From Aestuariibaculum marinum (GTDB lineage Bacteria > Bacteroidota > Bacteroidia > Flavobacteriales > Flavobacteriaceae): a stretch of 64,000 bases of DNA. Below are positions 61,722 to 64,000 of this stretch, in pieces. The DNA lies in contig NZ_JACVXD010000006.1 of NCBI RefSeq assembly GCF_014596975.1, positions 32,538 to 96,537 on the forward strand, in the 5' to 3' direction. Numbering within the stretch: position 1 is the first letter of the stretch; each line of letters begins with the position of its first letter. The translations under genes were made by a program, and so were the position numbers. A model generated the notes under the pieces. The model made no database searches. It was given only the letters and a program-made list of their open reading frames with translations, and was not told where the DNA came from.

Positions 61722-63110
61722 TTAGTTTTCAGTACTGAAAACTTCAAAAGATTTAATTTCCGCATTTCCTTTAGATTCAGTGATTTTTAAACGCACTTGT
61801 GAAACATTCATCCCATCAAACTTATGGATGAATTTATGTCCGATACAAGAGCCTTCAAATATAGTTTTCCAGCCATCCTTAGTTTTTCCTTCTAAAATAA
61901 AAGCTCTCACACGTTCGCCATTAGCAATGTTTTCGGTCAAGACAATTTGATTAATGTTTTGAGTTTTTGGAAGCTTTATAGATAGTTTAGATTTGTTCCC
62001 AGATGTTGTTCCAGCCGGGTTTGAAAACTTCCGATTGATTTCATTTCCAAATTCTTTCAGACGTTCTACATCAGCCTCAGGAATTAGTCCGTTCGGGTCT
62101 GGGGTAATTCCTAAAATAAGCGAACTGTTATGACCAACCGAGTTGTAATACATATCCATTAGGTGTTCTAAAGGAAAAATATGTTCTTCGTCATTCGGTT
62201 CCCAAAACCATTCATGGCGCCCGTTATAACCTCTAAGCGGGGCATCGCTCATGGCTGGCATGTAATATTTGCCATTAGGATCTCCTGTCTTTAATAACTC
62301 GAAATTGTTTTTAAAAATGACCTCTTGATTGGTAGAATGTGAGTAAGGAAATGGGTAAGTGCCCCAACTAGGATAAGGTACTTTTCCAGATTCGCTGCCA
62401 CCCCAACGAATATCTGCGCGTTGCGTGTTGTGATAAAAAATAATATTTTTTTGATGCTTTTCAGCAATAGGTAAAATGTCCGCTCCACCTTGTTCCGGAC
62501 CATGCGCCCCGCCGTCGAACCAAACCATAGCCAAATCGCCATATCGAGACATAAGTTCGTCTACCATACCTTCACACATACGGTTGTAATGCTTTTGGCG
62601 ATTCTCGGCAAATGTGTCAGTTCCTTGTACTTTAAAATCGTGAATACCATAGAACGAATTCCAACGTATGCCTATGTAAATACCTGGCTTTACGCCATAT
62701 TTTCTACAAGATTCAACAAAATCCTTTACAATATCGCCTTTGCCATCTTTCCATTTTACGGCTTTTAAACAATACGGGTTAACATCACTTTGGTACAAGG
62801 CAAAACCAGTTTCATGCGTAGCGGTAAGAATCGCTAAATTACAACCAGCATCTTTAACCGATTTAATCCACTGGTCGGTATCAAGTTGTTCAGGGTTGAA
62901 GATATTGATGTCCTCAACAGGTGTAATTCTGTTGATTTTTTGGTTGTATTGTTTGTTGTCGAATACATGAAGATCGTAGTGAAAAACTGCAACTAATTCG
63001 GCTTCTTGCCAATTTAATTGAGCTTGTGTTGGAATTGGAACTTCGGTTTGTGCTACCAGCACTTGTATTGAAAGAAATAAAAGAAATAAAGTGGATTTTA
63101 TAAGGGTCAT
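61722..63110 (-). CDS. Secreted alpha-L-fucosidase (GH29)
   Basis: 462 residues with a signal peptide (cleavage near LVA-Q21). The GH29 TIM-barrel shows ILTATHETGFALYQS, KPGIYIGIRWNSFYG and the nucleophile D199 in MVWFDGGAHGPEQGG. A C-terminal beta-sandwich region (about 370-462) follows. GH29 enzymes release terminal L-fucose from glycans, here presumably in the periplasm or at the surface. Its 5' end is 71 nt from a second GH29-like gene on the same strand, pointing to a fucose-polysaccharide locus to the right. Other exo-glycosidase specificities of the family remain possible. Confidence 0.9.
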   Translation of the reverse strand: MTLIKSTLFLLFLSIQVLVAQTEVPIPTQAQLNWQEAELVAVFHYDLHVFDNKQYNQKINRITPVEDINIFNPEQLDTDQWIKSVKDAGCNLAILTATHETGFALYQSDVNPYCLKAVKWKDGKGDIVKDFVESCRKYGVKPGIYIGIRWNSFYGIHDFKVQGTDTFAENRQKHYNRMCEGMVDELMSRYGDLAMVWFDGGAHGPEQGGADILPIAEKHQKNIIFYHNTQRADIRWGGSESGKVPYPSWGTYPFPYSHSTNQEVIFKNNFELLKTGDPNGKYYMPAMSDAPLRGYNGRHEWFWEPNDEEHIFPLEHLMDMYYNSVGHNSSLILGITPDPNGLIPEADVERLKEFGNEINRKFSNPAGTTSGNKSKLSIKLPKTQNINQIVLTENIANGERVRAFILEGKTKDGWKTIFEGSCIGHKFIHKFDGMNVSQVRLKITESKGNAEIKSFEVFSTEN

Positions 63111-63181
63111 GTAATATGTTTTAAAGAATTAAGGTTGGTTTTATTTTTAATACGTTTCAATTTTAGATATTCCGGAGTTTT

Positions 63182-64000
63182 TTATTCATTAATTTCAGAA
63201 CCGTAAACTTGTAATTTTTTTAAATGAAGGGCCGCAGTAGAGGAGGACTCTACAGAAACTTTTATATATCGCCCTTTAATTCCTGGTAATTCAATACCGG
63301 CATTAAATTGGGTTACCGGAACTTCCCAATGATAAAAGCTTCCTTTTTTATCTTCAATTTTGTTCCAGTTCTCGCCATCTATTGAAACAGATACACTAAA
63401 ATTAAAATCCTTTGTTAAATAATGTTTCTGATTAAAGATATCGAGACCTTTAACATGATAATTTTTTCCTAAATCTATAATTGCAAAAGCTTCTTTTTCT
63501 TCTTTACTATGAAAGGCAAAAGGGCTGTTAAATAGTTTGTTTGAAAATAATAAATTATGGAAACTAGAATCGTCTTCCTGAGATTGTGAACTTATTGTGA
63601 AGGTCGCATTATCCGAAATAACATGGCCGTATAAAGGGTCTGAAAATAACGAGTTAGACATAGCGTCTCCAGTCATTTCGGTAATTATTTTTTTGCATGT
63701 AAGCTCGATAATAATGGTTTCTTCGCTTTTGTTTGCTTTTGAAAGATTAAAAACAATTTCCGATTTGTTTTGAGTAAAGCTTATTTTCCCACCTGTTAGC
63801 ACTTGGGCTTTTTTTATTTTTGAAGCTATTGCAGGTAGCTTTAATGAATTAAGCGATTTATCAGTAATGTGTAGATAAATGGTTTTGTCTTCGTAGGTGC
63901 TTCCTCCCCATTTTTGAGGATACCAAGGGCCTCCTTTAGTATTGTAAATAGATTGTCCGTAGGTTTTCATCCATTGGCCAACGTCTTCCAATCGTTCTAC
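63182..64000 (-). CDS. C-terminal part of a second GH29-type fucosidase with F5/8 (CBM32-like) domain, cut by the window edge
   Basis: 272 codons are visible; the frame is open to the last base, so the N-terminal catalytic barrel lies outside the window. The visible part starts at the barrel-to-C-domain junction (ERLEDVGQWMKTYGQSIYNT), continues with the GH29 C-terminal beta-domain (LPAIASKIKKAQVL) and ends in a discoidin-like module (AIIDLGKNYHVKGLDIFNQ, VSIDGENWNKIED, GRYIKVSVES). A TTG at 63991 is not a real start. It is presumably cotranscribed with the fucosidase gene downstream. Confidence 0.8.
   Translation of the reverse strand, partial: VERLEDVGQWMKTYGQSIYNTKGGPWYPQKWGGSTYEDKTIYLHITDKSLNSLKLPAIASKIKKAQVLTGGKISFTQNKSEIVFNLSKANKSEETIIIELTCKKIITEMTGDAMSNSLFSDPLYGHVISDNATFTISSQSQEDDSSFHNLLFSNKLFNSPFAFHSKEEKEAFAIIDLGKNYHVKGLDIFNQKHYLTKDFNFSVSVSIDGENWNKIEDKKGSFYHWEVPVTQFNAGIELPGIKGRYIKVSVESSSTAALHLKKLQVYGSEINE

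Overview
The window is a piece of a low-GC chromosome from a marine-type member of the Flavobacteriaceae (Bacteroidota). The evidence is the TAnnTTTG promoter element in front of many genes, the near absence of Shine-Dalgarno-like sequences, families typical of the phylum (GLPGLI, DUF5686 and 2TM-domain proteins, TonB-receptor-like barrels) and the pairing of secreted sulfatase and alpha-L-fucosidases with xylose catabolism, which suggests growth on sulfated algal or plant-like polysaccharides. I see no prophage, insertion sequence, CRISPR array or rRNA operon.

Layout, left third. A tRNA-Gly/tRNA-Leu cassette is present twice as near-perfect 231-bp direct repeats. Next is a damage-response module: an XRE-S24 (LexA-like) repressor divergent from a DnaE2-type polymerase and a Y-family polymerase, with a palindromic operator between mirrored promoters. 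A secreted PhoD-like phosphatase and an arylsulfatase follow, then a xylose operon (GntR-type regulator, xylB, xylA). Envelope genes come next: an acidic helical lipoprotein, waaA, a DegT-type sugar aminotransferase with galE, lspA, and fabD of fatty acid synthesis.

Middle. Here are a COG2509-type flavoprotein, a DUF6807 protein, a membrane-anchored 2TM-dihydrofolate reductase fusion, a small CBM48 protein, then thyA, a nucleoside transporter, a DUF151 nuclease-like protein and etfAB on the minus strand. A small secreted cysteine peptide, a GLPGLI protein and a TonB-receptor-like barrel form a compact cluster of unknown function. Then come the E1-beta subunit of a 2-oxo acid dehydrogenase, a DUF5686 barrel protein, an M1 peptidase, soluble and membrane-bound pyrophosphatases side by side, an S9 peptidase, a PAP2 phosphatase and a deoxynucleoside kinase.

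Right third. A second GLPGLI protein, tRNA-Tyr and a lipoprotein alpha/beta hydrolase lead to metK. The metK leader carries a SAM-II-type riboswitch candidate. Facing away from it is the complete isoleucine-valine operon ilvD-ilvB-ilvN-ilvC-ilvA, preceded by a previously untracked 25-codon leader peptide rich in Ile and Val codons, an antiterminator strand and an intrinsic terminator, which together form a classical attenuator. A GapN-like dehydrogenase and two GH29-type fucosidases (the second cut by the window edge) close the window.

Several computed start codons fall inside promoters or terminators, or are TTG/GTG with a better ATG downstream. The starts below are corrected and the reasons given. 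The most interesting observations are the two adjacent RNA switches (SAM-II on metK, ribosome-mediated attenuation on ilv), the self-contained mutasome with a mirrored operator, the secreted peptide/GLPGLI/barrel cluster, and the 2TM-DHFR fusion.
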